From the NCBI GenBank assembly GCA_963717445.1, contig OY970334.1:62001-126000 (forward strand): a stretch of DNA of 64,000 nt. Reading direction: 5' to 3'. The notes below the pieces were generated by a model. That model saw only the letters and a list, made by a program, of their open reading frames with translations, was not told the origin of the DNA and did no database searches. Source of the DNA: JAGVPT01 sp963717445 (lineage in GTDB: Bacteria > Bacteroidota > Ignavibacteria > UBA10030 > UBA8401). The first letter of the stretch is position 1; each line of letters starts with the position of its first letter. Both the position numbers and the translations under genes were made by a program. Below are positions 8,712 to 18,149 of the stretch, one piece after another.

Positions 8712-11285
8712 ATGCCTTCAAAGCTACCCGCGATACATCGTGTGAAGCAGTTCGCAGTTCGGCATGCCTCAAGTTCGAAGAATGCAACTGCCCGAATGAA
8801 GAACCTCTATCGGTTCTTCGACCGGCTTGCCGATATAGTTCTCGAAGACCATCTCGCAGAGAAACATGTCGAACAAACCATCCAGTCTTTTTTGTCGAAG
8901 ATTGCGAAGTTCAACGGTGGGGTCGCTGCCGGAATGTATAATATCGACAATAAGACTGTCGCGCTGGTGAGCGCACACCTGTACCCCGAACAATTGCGCC
9001 GTTTCTTAGCGGAGCAAAAGCTTGCGGACTCCCACCTGATTAAAACGGTTCGAAAAAAAGATACCGTTGTTTTAAAGCCTATCGACAAAAAGATTTTCCC
9101 CATACAGGCCGTCAAACATGTTCGCTTCGGCAGGCTTCCCATTACCCATTTCCCGGTATTCGGTCGCAACCGGGTCGTGGGAGCCGTGGAGGTTATCGGC
9201 GGCGCTTTACCCGAAGATAGTACACAGGCAAAACTCCTGTCGAGAAAAATTGGGCATTATGCTTTCTTTCTACTGCAAGCGGCAAAGAAAATCCAGACAC
9301 ATGCGTTGAGCGCTGAAGAGTTTGAAGAATCCATGGAGGCAATGGCTGATGGTGTGACGATTGTTCGTGATTTGAAAATTCTATATGCAAATGATGCACT
9401 GAAAAAAATGTTTGGCTATGATGCCGCCGATAGAATGATCGGCAAACGCATTGAAACAATTATTGCACCGGAAGACAGGGAGCGCGTTGTTGATAGAAGC
9501 AAAAGCCGTGTCGCCGGAAAAAACGTACCAAATCGGTACCAGTACAAGGCGCTTCGCAAGAATGGAACATTATTCGATGTCGAAGTCGTAGTCAATACAA
9601 TTGAATTCAGAGGGGGAAAGGCGACGGTTACAGCGCACCGGGATATCACCCTAAAGCGTGCAATCGAAAAAGAATTACAGCAATCGGAGCAAATGTTCCG
9701 TAATGTCATCGACGGCGTTCTTACTGTCGGCGATGCCCTTGTCTTGACCAATTTAGAAGGAAAGGTACTCCAGGTAAACAGCGAATTCGAGCGGCTCACC
9801 GGCATCAAGAAGTCGGACGCGATCGGAAAGGATTTTCCGTACGAATGGCTGCTCGATGAAGAAATGTCACGCTACGTTCTCTGGATAAAAGAATTACGGG
9901 AAGAGAAAAGCTTACGTGATTTTGATATTCATTGGAAAGGAACGGACGGGAGGATGATTTCCGTCAGCATGAATACCACGCTGCTCTATAACGCGCTCAA
10001 CCGCCCCGTTGCAATGATGAATATGGCCCGCGACATTACGGAACGGAAAAACTTGGAAGAGGAGAATCGCCTCCAATTCGAACGGCTGCGTGTGTTATAC
10101 GAGCTGAGCCGAACGTTGACCTCGCTGCTGAAAATAAATGAGATTGTCGAAGCAGTGCACAGACATCTTGTTGAGGTTCTCCCTTTTGACGCATTTTTTA
10201 TTGATCTGTACGATGAGGGAACAGGCACAGTGCGAAACGTCATTTGCTACGACACGATCGACAACGTGAAAGTAAAAATCCAATCGGAATTGGCCGAAGC
10301 CCCTCTTCGTCCCGGAACGGGAATCACGAAAGTCATCGCCGCAAGAAAATCGCTGCTTGAAAACCGCGACAAAGATTCCCCGGTTGCAATGGAGTATCCG
10401 TTCGGCGACAAGGAGCGGCGCTCGTTATCGCTCCTGTATATCCCGATGTTCTCGAAAGATAAGACGATCGGCGTGCTTTCGATGCAGAGCTACACGCCTA
10501 ATCTCTACAAAGAATCCCACATCCGGCTCCTCGAAAGCTTTGCTAACCTTGCAGCCATTGCGCTCGAGAAAGCAAAACTGTATGAAGAGACGATTTCAAA
10601 ATCGATTCAGCTTCAAAATCGAAACAAAGAACTGGATGATTTCACGTACGTCGTCTCGCACGATTTGAAAGAACCGCTGATTGCGGTCGAAGGCTACAGC
10701 CGGGTGCTTCTCAAGGATCACGTGCACGAAAAAAATAGCGCTGCATCGGAGTACATCCATTCAATCATTCAATCGTGTTCAAGGATGAAAGGCCTTATCG
10801 ACAACCTGCTCGTCCTTTCCCGCGTTTCACGATTCTCGGAGCTCATGGAAGACGTTTCGCTGAACGAGGTCTTAAGCGAAGTGCTGGACGACCTGAAATT
10901 CTCACTCCAAGAGAAACACATTACCCTGATTTTGCCCGAGCATTCTTTGTCATACCATTGCAACCCAACGCAGATTAAGCTTGTCTTGCGAAATTTGATT
11001 TCGAACGCCCTCAAGTTTAATAAAAACGAGAATCCATTTATCAAAATTACCTTTGATGAAAGCGATAAACGAATTCTCTGTTCGATTCAGGATAACGGTA
11101 TCGGTATTGAAAAAAGGTTTTTTGACAAGATATTTGTTATCTTTCAAAGAATAAACCCCGAATATGAAGGAAGCGGCGCCGGCCTGGCCATCGTGAAGAA
11201 GATTGTAGAACTGTATCAAGGACAGATTTGGCTGGAATCAGAAATTGGAAAAGGGACGATATTTTATTTTTCCCTTCCCAAATAG
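8712..11285 (+). CDS. Sensor histidine kinase with GAF-like, two PAS, GAF, HisKA and HATPase domains
   Basis: An 857-residue kinase without an obvious membrane span, so probably cytosolic. A GAF-like N-terminal region spans about 60-200. PAS domain 1 spans about 205-325 (VTIVRDLKILYANDALKKMFGY) and PAS domain 2 about 335-455 (LTNLEGKVLQVNSEFERLTG). A GAF domain spans about 470-625. The HisKA phosphoacceptor is His650 in FTYVVSHDLKEPL, and the HATPase has N-box LRNLISNALKFNKN, G1 QDNGIGIEK and G2 GSGAGLAIVKKI. The HisKA/HATPase style resembles phytochrome-like kinases. It is followed 61 bp later by a receiver protein, its likely partner. The signal sensed is unknown. Confidence 0.9.
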   Translation: MPSKLPAIHRVKQFAVRHASSSKNATARMKNLYRFFDRLADIVLEDHLAEKHVEQTIQSFLSKIAKFNGGVAAGMYNIDNKTVALVSAHLYPEQLRRFLAEQKLADSHLIKTVRKKDTVVLKPIDKKIFPIQAVKHVRFGRLPITHFPVFGRNRVVGAVEVIGGALPEDSTQAKLLSRKIGHYAFFLLQAAKKIQTHALSAEEFEESMEAMADGVTIVRDLKILYANDALKKMFGYDAADRMIGKRIETIIAPEDRERVVDRSKSRVAGKNVPNRYQYKALRKNGTLFDVEVVVNTIEFRGGKATVTAHRDITLKRAIEKELQQSEQMFRNVIDGVLTVGDALVLTNLEGKVLQVNSEFERLTGIKKSDAIGKDFPYEWLLDEEMSRYVLWIKELREEKSLRDFDIHWKGTDGRMISVSMNTTLLYNALNRPVAMMNMARDITERKNLEEENRLQFERLRVLYELSRTLTSLLKINEIVEAVHRHLVEVLPFDAFFIDLYDEGTGTVRNVICYDTIDNVKVKIQSELAEAPLRPGTGITKVIAARKSLLENRDKDSPVAMEYPFGDKERRSLSLLYIPMFSKDKTIGVLSMQSYTPNLYKESHIRLLESFANLAAIALEKAKLYEETISKSIQLQNRNKELDDFTYVVSHDLKEPLIAVEGYSRVLLKDHVHEKNSAASEYIHSIIQSCSRMKGLIDNLLVLSRVSRFSELMEDVSLNEVLSEVLDDLKFSLQEKHITLILPEHSLSYHCNPTQIKLVLRNLISNALKFNKNENPFIKITFDESDKRILCSIQDNGIGIEKRFFDKIFVIFQRINPEYEGSGAGLAIVKKIVELYQGQIWLESEIGKGTIFYFSLPK

Positions 11286-11346
11286 GCTCTGGTGCATTGA
11301 ATCGTTCATCGGATAATTCTGACGTTTTGAGCATTCACTAAACTCA

Positions 11347-12036
11347 ATGGAACTGATGACAATGAAAGAACGCATCAACATCTTGATGATTGAGGACAAC
11401 GATGATTTTGGCAAACTGGTGGAATTATATCTCTCCAGCCATTCTGACTACACGTTTAATCTTGTGTGGAAAAAGAGCGGCGAAGAAGGGCTGAAAGAAT
11501 TTGATGCGAACTCCAATTTCCATGTGATCCTGATGGACTATAATTTGCCGGGCATAAACGGCGTCGAGGTAACAAGTGCACTCGTTCAACGCGGAATCAC
11601 GGTTCCTATAGTGTTTATCACTGTGAATCGGGATTTTAACCTTGCCGTCGAAACGATGAAACTCGGCGTCGAGGATTTTCTTGTCAAAGAGGAGATTTCC
11701 ACTCCCGTATTGCCGCGGACCATTGTCAACGTCTTGGAGCGAGTCAGGCTGCGCCAACAGCTTTCCGCACTTGAAATCAGTAGCCAGCGTATCGAAGCGA
11801 TCCAGGAACTGGTGCTGGGAATAAGTCAGGATTTAGTTACTCCGCTGGATGCAATGAAGAAAAACGTCAACGTGCTGATGCAAAGCCGGATTGCCACCGA
11901 TATGAAAATGTATCTGCGGATCATCAGTGAGAACGTCGAACGGATGCAAGTGAAGCTGAGCCGGTTAAAATCGTTGAAAGAAGACAAGACGATTCAGTAC
12001 ATCAAGAATATCAGGATGATCGATATTTCCGATTAA
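11347..12036 (+). CDS. Response regulator: receiver domain plus degenerate HisKA-like helix pair
   Basis: The receiver domain (about 8-132) has acidic residues in MIEDNDD, phosphoacceptor Asp64 in VILMDYNLPG, Thr in VFITVN and Lys114 in DFLVKEE. It has no DNA-binding or enzymatic output domain. Instead residues about 140-225 are helical, and ISQDLVTPLDAM (159-170) reads like a histidine-kinase H-box in which the phosphoacceptor His is Gln161. It sits directly after the large histidine kinase, so it may be that kinase's target or a docking/decoy partner. The start could also be Met4 or Met6. Confidence 0.87.
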   Translation: MELMTMKERINILMIEDNDDFGKLVELYLSSHSDYTFNLVWKKSGEEGLKEFDANSNFHVILMDYNLPGINGVEVTSALVQRGITVPIVFITVNRDFNLAVETMKLGVEDFLVKEEISTPVLPRTIVNVLERVRLRQQLSALEISSQRIEAIQELVLGISQDLVTPLDAMKKNVNVLMQSRIATDMKMYLRIISENVERMQVKLSRLKSLKEDKTIQYIKNIRMIDISD

Positions 12037-12048
12037 CGGGAGACTTCT

Positions 12049-12507
12049 ATGACATTGTTTTCGGCCCATCCGCTGCTGACCCTTGACGAGCGTAAAAAAA
12101 TTGCAGAGACGATCGCTGAGGTTGAACGAAAGACAAACGGCGAGATTCGCGTTGGCATTCGAAAACGCAGGGCATGGAATGAGCGTAAGCTCAGCCTCCA
12201 TCGCTTTGCGCTGAAGAGCTTCTTTGAGCTGGGGATGGATAAAACACGGCACAAAAGCGGGGTGCTCCTGTTTTTTTCCATGAGCGAACGCTCGTTTCAG
12301 ATCATCGCCGATGAAGGCATACACAAAAAAGTTGGCGACGGGTATTGGGACGAACTGGCCAAGTCGATGACAACGCATTTTAGGGAGAAAAGATTTTGCG
12401 ACGGCATCTGCGAGTTTGTTAAAGAGATCGGAAAGAAGCTGGAACAAGAATTTCCCCGCAGCGCGGGCGAGACGAATGAACTGCCGAACGATGTCGCGAT
12501 AAAATAA
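12049..12507 (+). CDS. TPM-domain protein, short soluble form
   Basis: A 152-residue protein related to the TPM domain of the gene at 6924 but without signal peptide, membrane span or glycine-rich tail. Recognisable segments are LTLDERKKIAETIAEVERKTNGEIRV at the N-terminus (counted as family-typical helix and strand), then SGVLLFFSMSERSFQIIADEGI and VGDGYWDELAKSM. TPM proteins are a loosely characterised group proposed to have phosphatase or chaperone-like roles. It starts 12 bp after the response-regulator stop and precedes a nitrilase-fold gene by 21 bp, suggesting one transcript. Confidence 0.82.
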   Translation: MTLFSAHPLLTLDERKKIAETIAEVERKTNGEIRVGIRKRRAWNERKLSLHRFALKSFFELGMDKTRHKSGVLLFFSMSERSFQIIADEGIHKKVGDGYWDELAKSMTTHFREKRFCDGICEFVKEIGKKLEQEFPRSAGETNELPNDVAIK

Positions 12508-12528
12508 CCGGAATCACAGGACAATCAT

Positions 12529-13386
12529 ATGAGAATGAAAGTAGCCGTAGCGCAGGTCGATGCTGCCGTCGGCAACATGGAAAAAAATATCAAGCGCCAC
12601 ATTGTTTTTATAAAGAAGGCCGTTGCAAAAAAAGCGGACATCGTCGTGTTCCCGGAATTGAGCCTGACCGGCTATTCTGTGCGAGATTTGAATTGGGATG
12701 TGGCGGTCAATATCGCCGAGCCGGCTTCGCTGAAGGAGCTTTTAAAGCTCAGCGGGTCGATCACTATTATCGTGGGCGGGGTTGAAGAACGGGACAATTT
12801 CGGTCTGTACAATTCCGCGTTTGTGTTTGAAGGAGGGAAATTGTATTCGGGCCACCGAAAAATTTATCCCCCGACGTACGGTATGTTTGAAGAAATGCGC
12901 TACTTCAGTCAAGGGAAAGAAGTACGTAATTTTGCCTCCAAGCATGGCAAACTCGGTATTTTGATCTGCGAAGATCTGTGGCATATTTCTCTTCCATACA
13001 TCCTGGCGAGCGACGGAGCGGATGTCCTGATCACGATAGCCGCCAGCCCCACTCGAATCTCCGGCTCGTCGGAGAATCTTCCGTCGGCAACAATGAATAG
13101 CGAGCATCACAAAGCATATGCGCGATTGCTCAGTTCGTACGTCGTATTTTGCAATAGGGTCGGGATAGAAGATGGAGTGAATTTTTGGGGCGGCTCCGAA
13201 ATTGTCGACCCGTCCGGCGAGATCATTGCTGCGGCGAAATTGTTCGACGAAGATATGATCTATGCAGACCTCAATGATGATGCGGTTCGGCGAGCACGCC
13301 GGCTGTCGAGGCACTTTGTGGATGAATCGATAGATTTTACAATCGACCAGCTTCGACGCGTGCGTGACGGCAGGAAACGGAATTGA
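12529..13386 (+). CDS. Nitrilase-superfamily protein related to the amidase domain of NAD synthase
   Basis: This 285-residue carbon-nitrogen hydrolase has a complete triad: Glu43 (VVFPELSLTGYS), Lys near 110 (GHRKIYPPTYGMFEE) and Cys near 147 (GILICEDLWHISLP). The HRKIYPPTYG and ICEDLWH blocks resemble the glutamine amidotransferase domain of glutamine-dependent NAD synthetase. The ATPase domain of that enzyme is absent here, so it is a free-standing amidase. The substrate cannot be read from sequence. It could supply ammonia to an ammonia-dependent NadE elsewhere, or be an unrelated amidase. Confidence 0.85.
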   Translation: MRMKVAVAQVDAAVGNMEKNIKRHIVFIKKAVAKKADIVVFPELSLTGYSVRDLNWDVAVNIAEPASLKELLKLSGSITIIVGGVEERDNFGLYNSAFVFEGGKLYSGHRKIYPPTYGMFEEMRYFSQGKEVRNFASKHGKLGILICEDLWHISLPYILASDGADVLITIAASPTRISGSSENLPSATMNSEHHKAYARLLSSYVVFCNRVGIEDGVNFWGGSEIVDPSGEIIAAAKLFDEDMIYADLNDDAVRRARRLSRHFVDESIDFTIDQLRRVRDGRKRN

Positions 13387-13456
13387 ACACACGGTTGAAA
13401 GTGCGTGCCGGTTTTGCTAAATTGATGATGAACAATTGTTGAAGGAGTTTTTTGCA

Positions 13457-14311
13457 ATGAATACGTTGAAAACCGTTTTTTTGATGACGCTGATGATGGT
13501 CCTTTTGCTCTTCATTGGCGAAGCATTTGGCGGTGGGCAAGGATTGGTCATGGCATTTGCCTTTTCATTGCTCATGAATTTTGGGATGTATTGGTTTTCC
13601 GATAAAGTCGTGCTCATGATGTATCGTGCAAAAGAAGTTACTGAAGCGGAGGAGCCGCGGCTGGTTCAAATGGTACGGAAGCTTGCAACTCAGGCTCAGC
13701 TTCCGATGTTGAGAGTGTATATCATTCCTAATGAAACCGCAAACGCATTCGCAACCGGGCGCAACCCGGAGCATGCCGCAATTGCAGTAACAGCCGGAAT
13801 ATTAAAAGTATTAAACGACGATGAGCTTGAAGGCGTGCTTTCGCATGAATTGGCGCACGTCAAGCATCGGGACATTCTTACGGGCACGATCGTTGCGGCG
13901 ATGGTGGGTACAATCACCTTCATTGCACGGATGGCGGGATGGGCAATGATGTTTTCGGGCGGCCGGCGGAGTGAACGAGATTCAGGGAACGGTCTATCCG
14001 AGTTGCTGCTTCTTATCCTTGCGCCGATCGCTGCAGTATTACTTCAATTAGCGATTTCTCGTTCACGAGAATTTGCTGCCGATGCCGGCGGGTCGGCGAT
14101 CAGCGGAAGGCCGCTAAGCCTGGCGAGCGCGTTGAAGAAAATTGAACGAAGTGCTGAACGTATTCCGATGGTGAATGCCGGTCCGGCAACATCTCACTTA
14201 TTCATAATAAATCCGTTGCGCGCCGGCGGAATTATGAAACTTTTTGCCACTCATCCGCCTGTGGAAGAACGCATTGCACGATTAGAAAAGATTGCAATGC
14301 AGGGACATTGA
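13457..14311 (+). CDS. htpX: HtpX-type membrane zinc metalloprotease
   Basis: Inner-membrane M48 protease involved in quality control of membrane proteins. Two N-terminal membrane segments (about 5-22 and 30-48) precede the HEXXH motif, His130-Glu131-x-x-His134 in LSHELAHVKHRD. Further membrane segments (about 150-170 and 185-205) follow, then SREFAADAGG with the third zinc ligand. The ATG at 13457 has GGAG nine bases upstream and gives the usual length of 284 residues. An upstream TTG at 13436 in the same frame is less likely. It lies between the nitrilase-fold gene and gdhA. Confidence 0.93.
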   Translation: MNTLKTVFLMTLMMVLLLFIGEAFGGGQGLVMAFAFSLLMNFGMYWFSDKVVLMMYRAKEVTEAEEPRLVQMVRKLATQAQLPMLRVYIIPNETANAFATGRNPEHAAIAVTAGILKVLNDDELEGVLSHELAHVKHRDILTGTIVAAMVGTITFIARMAGWAMMFSGGRRSERDSGNGLSELLLLILAPIAAVLLQLAISRSREFAADAGGSAISGRPLSLASALKKIERSAERIPMVNAGPATSHLFIINPLRAGGIMKLFATHPPVEERIARLEKIAMQGH

Positions 14312-14332
14312 CCCTTGGACCAAGGAGACAGT

Positions 14333-15625
14333 ATGGAGCCGAACGAACTTCTTAATTACAAAGAACCAGCGCCGATTACGGATAAGGAAAACCCGTTTGA
14401 ATCGATGATGGAACGCTTTGATGTTGCGGCCGAACTCCTCGGTTTGGAAAAAGGGGTCTACGAATATTTAAAAACACCGGTAAAGCAGATCATCGTTTCT
14501 ATACCCATCCAGATGGACAACGGGGAAATTGAGGTGTTCGAAGGATACCGCGTCATCCATAATGATATTCTTGGCCCATCAAAAGGCGGACTCCGGTTTG
14601 CGCCCAACGTCAATCTCAATGAAGTCAAGGCGCTTGCCGCATGGATGACCTGGAAATGTTCCGTCGTGAATATTCCTTTTGGAGGAGCAAAGGGGGGTGT
14701 CCGCTGTGATCCTTCCAAGCTGACTCTTGTTGAGATTGAAAAAGTTACTCGACGCTACACTGCAAACATGCTGGATATTTTTGGGGAGGATAAAGATATT
14801 CCCGCGCCGGATATGGGAACAAACGAACAAATCATGGCGTGGATCATGGATACATACAGCATGCATATGAAACGCACGTCCACCGGCGTTGTCACCGGAA
14901 AGCCGCTTATCATAGGAGGCTCGCTGGGGCGGCGTGAAGCGACGGGCCGGGGCGTAATGATGGTGACCGTTGGCGCGATGGAGAGAATAAAATTAAAGCC
15001 GAAAGATACGGCTGTCGTAGTGCAGGGATTTGGAAACGTAGGCTCCGTATCGGCGCAGCTTCTTCAGCAGCAAGGATGCAGGATTGTGGGTCTAGGAGAT
15101 GTCACCGGCGGGTACTATAACAAGAAGGGTATCAACGTCGAGAAGGCCATCGACTGGATGAAAACGCACAAAGTGTTGAACGGTTTTCCTAATGCGGAGA
15201 AGATTACACAATCAGAGCTGCTGGAGTTAGAGTGCGATGTTTTAGTCCCCGCTGCGAAAGAAGATCAAATTACTGCCCGCAATGCTCCAAAAATAAAAGC
15301 GAAGATTATAGCCGAAGGAGCAAACGGTCCGACCACTGCAAAAGCGGACCCGATCCTGAGAGACAAAGGGGTCATCGTCATTCCCGATATCCTTGCCAAT
15401 GCAGGGGGAGTGACAGTGTCCTATTTTGAATGGGTCCAGGATCGCGTCGGTTACTTTTGGTCGATCGACCGGGTCAACCGCCGGTTGGAACGAATGATGA
15501 CGTCGGCGTTCAATGCGGTTTATGAAACAGCGGAACATTATAAAGTTTCCTTGCGAATCGGCGCGTACATTCTGGCGATTGACAAAGTTGCCAAAACATT
15601 AAAGGTTCGTGGAATTTACGCGTGA
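14333..15625 (+). CDS. gdhA: Glutamate dehydrogenase
   Basis: Interconverts glutamate and 2-oxoglutarate plus ammonia. The 430-residue length and segments GPSKGGLRFAPNVNLNEV, the catalytic-Lys region IPFGGAKGGVRCDP and DIPAPDMGTN match the hexameric short glutamate dehydrogenases. The nucleotide-binding VVQGFGNVGS follows near 225, and the C-terminal ANAGGVTVSYFEWVQ is typical. The ATG at 14333 has GGAG five bases upstream; an in-frame TTG at 14315 is less convincing. The stop overlaps the GTG start of the next gene (GTGA), beginning a coupled run to 18631. Coenzyme preference was not deduced. Confidence 0.94.
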   Translation: MEPNELLNYKEPAPITDKENPFESMMERFDVAAELLGLEKGVYEYLKTPVKQIIVSIPIQMDNGEIEVFEGYRVIHNDILGPSKGGLRFAPNVNLNEVKALAAWMTWKCSVVNIPFGGAKGGVRCDPSKLTLVEIEKVTRRYTANMLDIFGEDKDIPAPDMGTNEQIMAWIMDTYSMHMKRTSTGVVTGKPLIIGGSLGRREATGRGVMMVTVGAMERIKLKPKDTAVVVQGFGNVGSVSAQLLQQQGCRIVGLGDVTGGYYNKKGINVEKAIDWMKTHKVLNGFPNAEKITQSELLELECDVLVPAAKEDQITARNAPKIKAKIIAEGANGPTTAKADPILRDKGVIVIPDILANAGGVTVSYFEWVQDRVGYFWSIDRVNRRLERMMTSAFNAVYETAEHYKVSLRIGAYILAIDKVAKTLKVRGIYA

Positions 15626-16254
15626 ATGCCCAATTACATTTTATTCATATAGTGTTCATCGCGCTTCTCGTCCCGGGAATTCCGGAAATCCTTCTGGGCA
15701 GCGACAAGAACCCTAAATCAAATGAAGGATTGATGATCGACTTGTCGCGTGAAGGAGTAGATGATTTTTGTGCAGATGTGAAAATACCGGACACGACCGC
15801 AATCGACCTCCGTATCGATGAAGGGGAAATCAATCGTTTTTTCACTCAACCGCTCATTGAATCCTTTCGCAGGCATTTTGCATCGCTCTATACGCGTAGC
15901 AGTACTTCAAGCGTAGAAATCGTTGCCTCAATTGCAGAAGTCGGCGTCGCGTACGGAGAGCCGTTTTCAAACGGATTTTTCTCCTCCCGGAAGAGCGACC
16001 GAACGGTAACCGTTGCTCTTCGATGCACGGCAACGCGCAACGCTGATGGAAAAGTCCTTTGGTCTGGAACAAAGAGAAACTCATCGGTGGATACCGTGTA
16101 TGTCGATGAAATTACAAAATTGCAAGAATCCAGCAAACGCATTGCCAGCGGTGCCATGCCGGATCGTTCGGCGTTGGAGCGGTTTATCGGGCCGCTTATC
16201 ATTGCGGGAGCGGCTGGCGTTGCGGTGTTTCTGTTCTTCACAATCAGAAGTTAA
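15622..16254 (+). CDS. Hypothetical exported protein with C-terminal membrane anchor
   Basis: A 210-residue protein starting at GTG overlapping the gdhA stop. A hydrophobic N-terminus (about 5-24) could be a signal peptide. The middle (about 60-180) is a predicted mixed alpha/beta domain without recognised motifs, and a strong transmembrane helix sits at the extreme C-terminus (about 189-207). The order between gdhA and a CapA-like gene and the three-base gap to the latter suggest co-expression. No family is recognised; it somewhat resembles small envelope lipoprotein-like domains with conserved WSGTKR-type strands, but this is weak. Confidence 0.7.
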   Translation: MNAQLHFIHIVFIALLVPGIPEILLGSDKNPKSNEGLMIDLSREGVDDFCADVKIPDTTAIDLRIDEGEINRFFTQPLIESFRRHFASLYTRSSTSSVEIVASIAEVGVAYGEPFSNGFFSSRKSDRTVTVALRCTATRNADGKVLWSGTKRNSSVDTVYVDEITKLQESSKRIASGAMPDRSALERFIGPLIIAGAAGVAVFLFFTIRS

Positions 16255-16257
16255 ACC

Positions 16258-17337
16258 GTGCCGCGTGTGAGAGGTCATTTTGGAATTTCTTTTTCTCTGG
16301 CGGGATGGTGTACAGTTGCGGTTTTTTCGGCTATCGTCGCGCCCAGATACTACGGCATGAAAACTCGTGTGACGAATGTGCAGGCACCGGTTCACCGGTC
16401 GGTAACGATGCTGGCATTTGGCGACGTGAATTTGGGAAGAATGGTCGGGCAGAAAATTTTGACTGGAGAAATTGATTTTCCATTTGAGAAAATATCCTAC
16501 CGGCGCGATTCGACAGATATTGTGTTTGCAAACCTTGAATGCCAGCTTTCGGACCAGAAGGGAGAAACGCAGGACCCCGTTCATAATTTGATTTTCACCG
16601 GCCCGCCAAACGGCGCGGAAGCGCTGGCGAAGTTCGGGTTTACACACGTTTCAACCGCAAATAATCATGCGTTCGACTATGGCCGGCACGCTCTCGTTGA
16701 AACCCTCGACCATTTGGACGGCGAAAATATTGTCCACATCGGCACGACACGGTCGGCGCGGACACTCTACGAGCCGGTGATGTTTGAAAAAGGCGGGATC
16801 CGATTCGCAATCTTCGCAGTCACCGATCTGATGAATTTTAAACACGGCTGGCACGATAATGTGGCAACGACGGATACGAGCAAACTGTTTCCGGCGATCA
16901 GAGAGGCTGCGGCGTCAGTCAACGTTGTACTGCTGAGCGTTCATGGCGGCGATGAATACAGCGACCGGCCCACAAAACGGATGGAGAAATTCGACGAAGA
17001 ATGTGTGAAGGAGGGGGTCACAATTGTTCTCGGTCATCATCCGCATGTTCCTTACGGGATAGAACATTTCGGGAACGGCTATATATTCCACTCGCTGGGA
17101 AATTTTGTTTTCTATCAGCCTCAATTGTTTTGGACCCAGTTGAGTTTTGCAGCAAAAATTACGTTCAAGAAAAGCGCCGCAGGGACAGTTGTGACAGCGG
17201 TTGAATGCATTCCACTCCAGTCTGGGTATCAACCGGCAGTGCTGTCCGATTCAAGCGCACTGAATCAATTGCAGAAACGGTTGCAATCATTATCAAATAT
17301 TCCTATTACGTTGACAGGAAGAGGCTACGTTAATTGA
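16258..17337 (+). CDS. CapA-family metallophosphoesterase-like protein
   Basis: A 359-residue protein with an N-terminal membrane segment (about 8-27) and a CapA/PgsA-type calcineurin-like domain. Metal-site motifs are visible in order: MLAFGDVNLGR, VFANLECQLS, STANNHAFDYG, VLLSVHGGDEY, LGHHPHVPYGIE and FHSLGNFVFYQ. CapA is named for poly-gamma-glutamate capsule synthesis, but many homologues sit outside capsule loci. No capBC genes are present, so a capsule role is not supported. The start is GTG at 16258, three bases after the preceding stop, and the stop overlaps bamD. Confidence 0.85.
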   Translation: MPRVRGHFGISFSLAGWCTVAVFSAIVAPRYYGMKTRVTNVQAPVHRSVTMLAFGDVNLGRMVGQKILTGEIDFPFEKISYRRDSTDIVFANLECQLSDQKGETQDPVHNLIFTGPPNGAEALAKFGFTHVSTANNHAFDYGRHALVETLDHLDGENIVHIGTTRSARTLYEPVMFEKGGIRFAIFAVTDLMNFKHGWHDNVATTDTSKLFPAIREAAASVNVVLLSVHGGDEYSDRPTKRMEKFDEECVKEGVTIVLGHHPHVPYGIEHFGNGYIFHSLGNFVFYQPQLFWTQLSFAAKITFKKSAAGTVVTAVECIPLQSGYQPAVLSDSSALNQLQKRLQSLSNIPITLTGRGYVN

Positions 17338-18149
17338 ACAAATCATTTGCACTTATAGTGGTGAGTTGTGGAATAGCACTGGGCATGTTCGGCTGCGGAT
17401 CGAGTAAAGAAGCGGAATATCTACCTGCCGAAGATCGCTATGCCGAAGCCATGGCGAAATTTAGGAATGAAAATTATCTGGAGGCGGCCGAAGACTTCAA
17501 AACTGTGACAGTTCAATATCCAGGAAGCGCATTTGCCGACAGTGCCCAGTTTCTTATAGGAGAGTGCCGGTACCGGAGGGAAGAATATATCCTTGCTGCT
17601 GCAGAATATGATCTCCTTATTCGCACGATGCCTTCCAGCCCTCTCGTGTTACGGGCTCGCTACATGAAAGCAATGTCGAACTACGCTCTTTCACCGAGGC
17701 CCGAGCTGGACCAGAAGTTTACACAAGGGGCTATCGATGATTTCCAAACGTTCATCGAATATTACCCCGCCGATTCCTTGGCAAAGATTGCTGCGGCTAA
17801 AATTGTTGAATTGAATAATAAACTGGCAAAGAAGGAGTACGATAACGGAATGTTGTATTATGGGCTCGAGTATTACAAATCTGCAATTGTGTACTTTGAT
17901 CTTGTTCTCGACCGGTATCATGATAGCGATTACGCGGATGATGCCATGCTCGGCAAGGCGATGGCACTCAGGCAGCGCCGCGATTACGTCAGTGCTCTTG
18001 AAACAATCAATCTCTTTTTCCAAAAGTACCCGCTGAGCAATTTAAAGAAGAATGCAGAATCGGTAAAGTCGAGCATCGAAGCGGCCATGGCAGCCTCCAA
18101 GCCGGCGCTGAAAAGATCTTCGGGATTTTCAACGAACGCGGTCCAATGA
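17334..18149 (+). CDS. bamD: Outer membrane protein assembly lipoprotein BamD
   Basis: Lipoprotein of the BAM complex, which inserts beta-barrel proteins into the outer membrane. The TTG start overlaps the previous stop (TTGA). The signal peptide ends in the lipobox GMFGC with Cys21, followed by SSKEAEY. The rest is TPR-like: AEAMAKFRNENYLEAAEDFK, then QYPGSAFADSAQFLIGECRY and DRYHDSDYADDAMLGKAMAL, the YfiO pattern. At 271 residues it fits the family. The gene is translationally coupled on both sides, its TGA overlapping the thioesterase ATG. Confidence 0.9.
   Translation: MNKSFALIVVSCGIALGMFGCGSSKEAEYLPAEDRYAEAMAKFRNENYLEAAEDFKTVTVQYPGSAFADSAQFLIGECRYRREEYILAAAEYDLLIRTMPSSPLVLRARYMKAMSNYALSPRPELDQKFTQGAIDDFQTFIEYYPADSLAKIAAAKIVELNNKLAKKEYDNGMLYYGLEYYKSAIVYFDLVLDRYHDSDYADDAMLGKAMALRQRRDYVSALETINLFFQKYPLSNLKKNAESVKSSIEAAMAASKPALKRSSGFSTNAVQ

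Noticed and set aside
16258..17337. Capsule (poly-gamma-glutamate) locus
   Set aside because: Only a CapA-like phosphoesterase is present; capB and capC are absent and the neighbours are bamD and gdhA.
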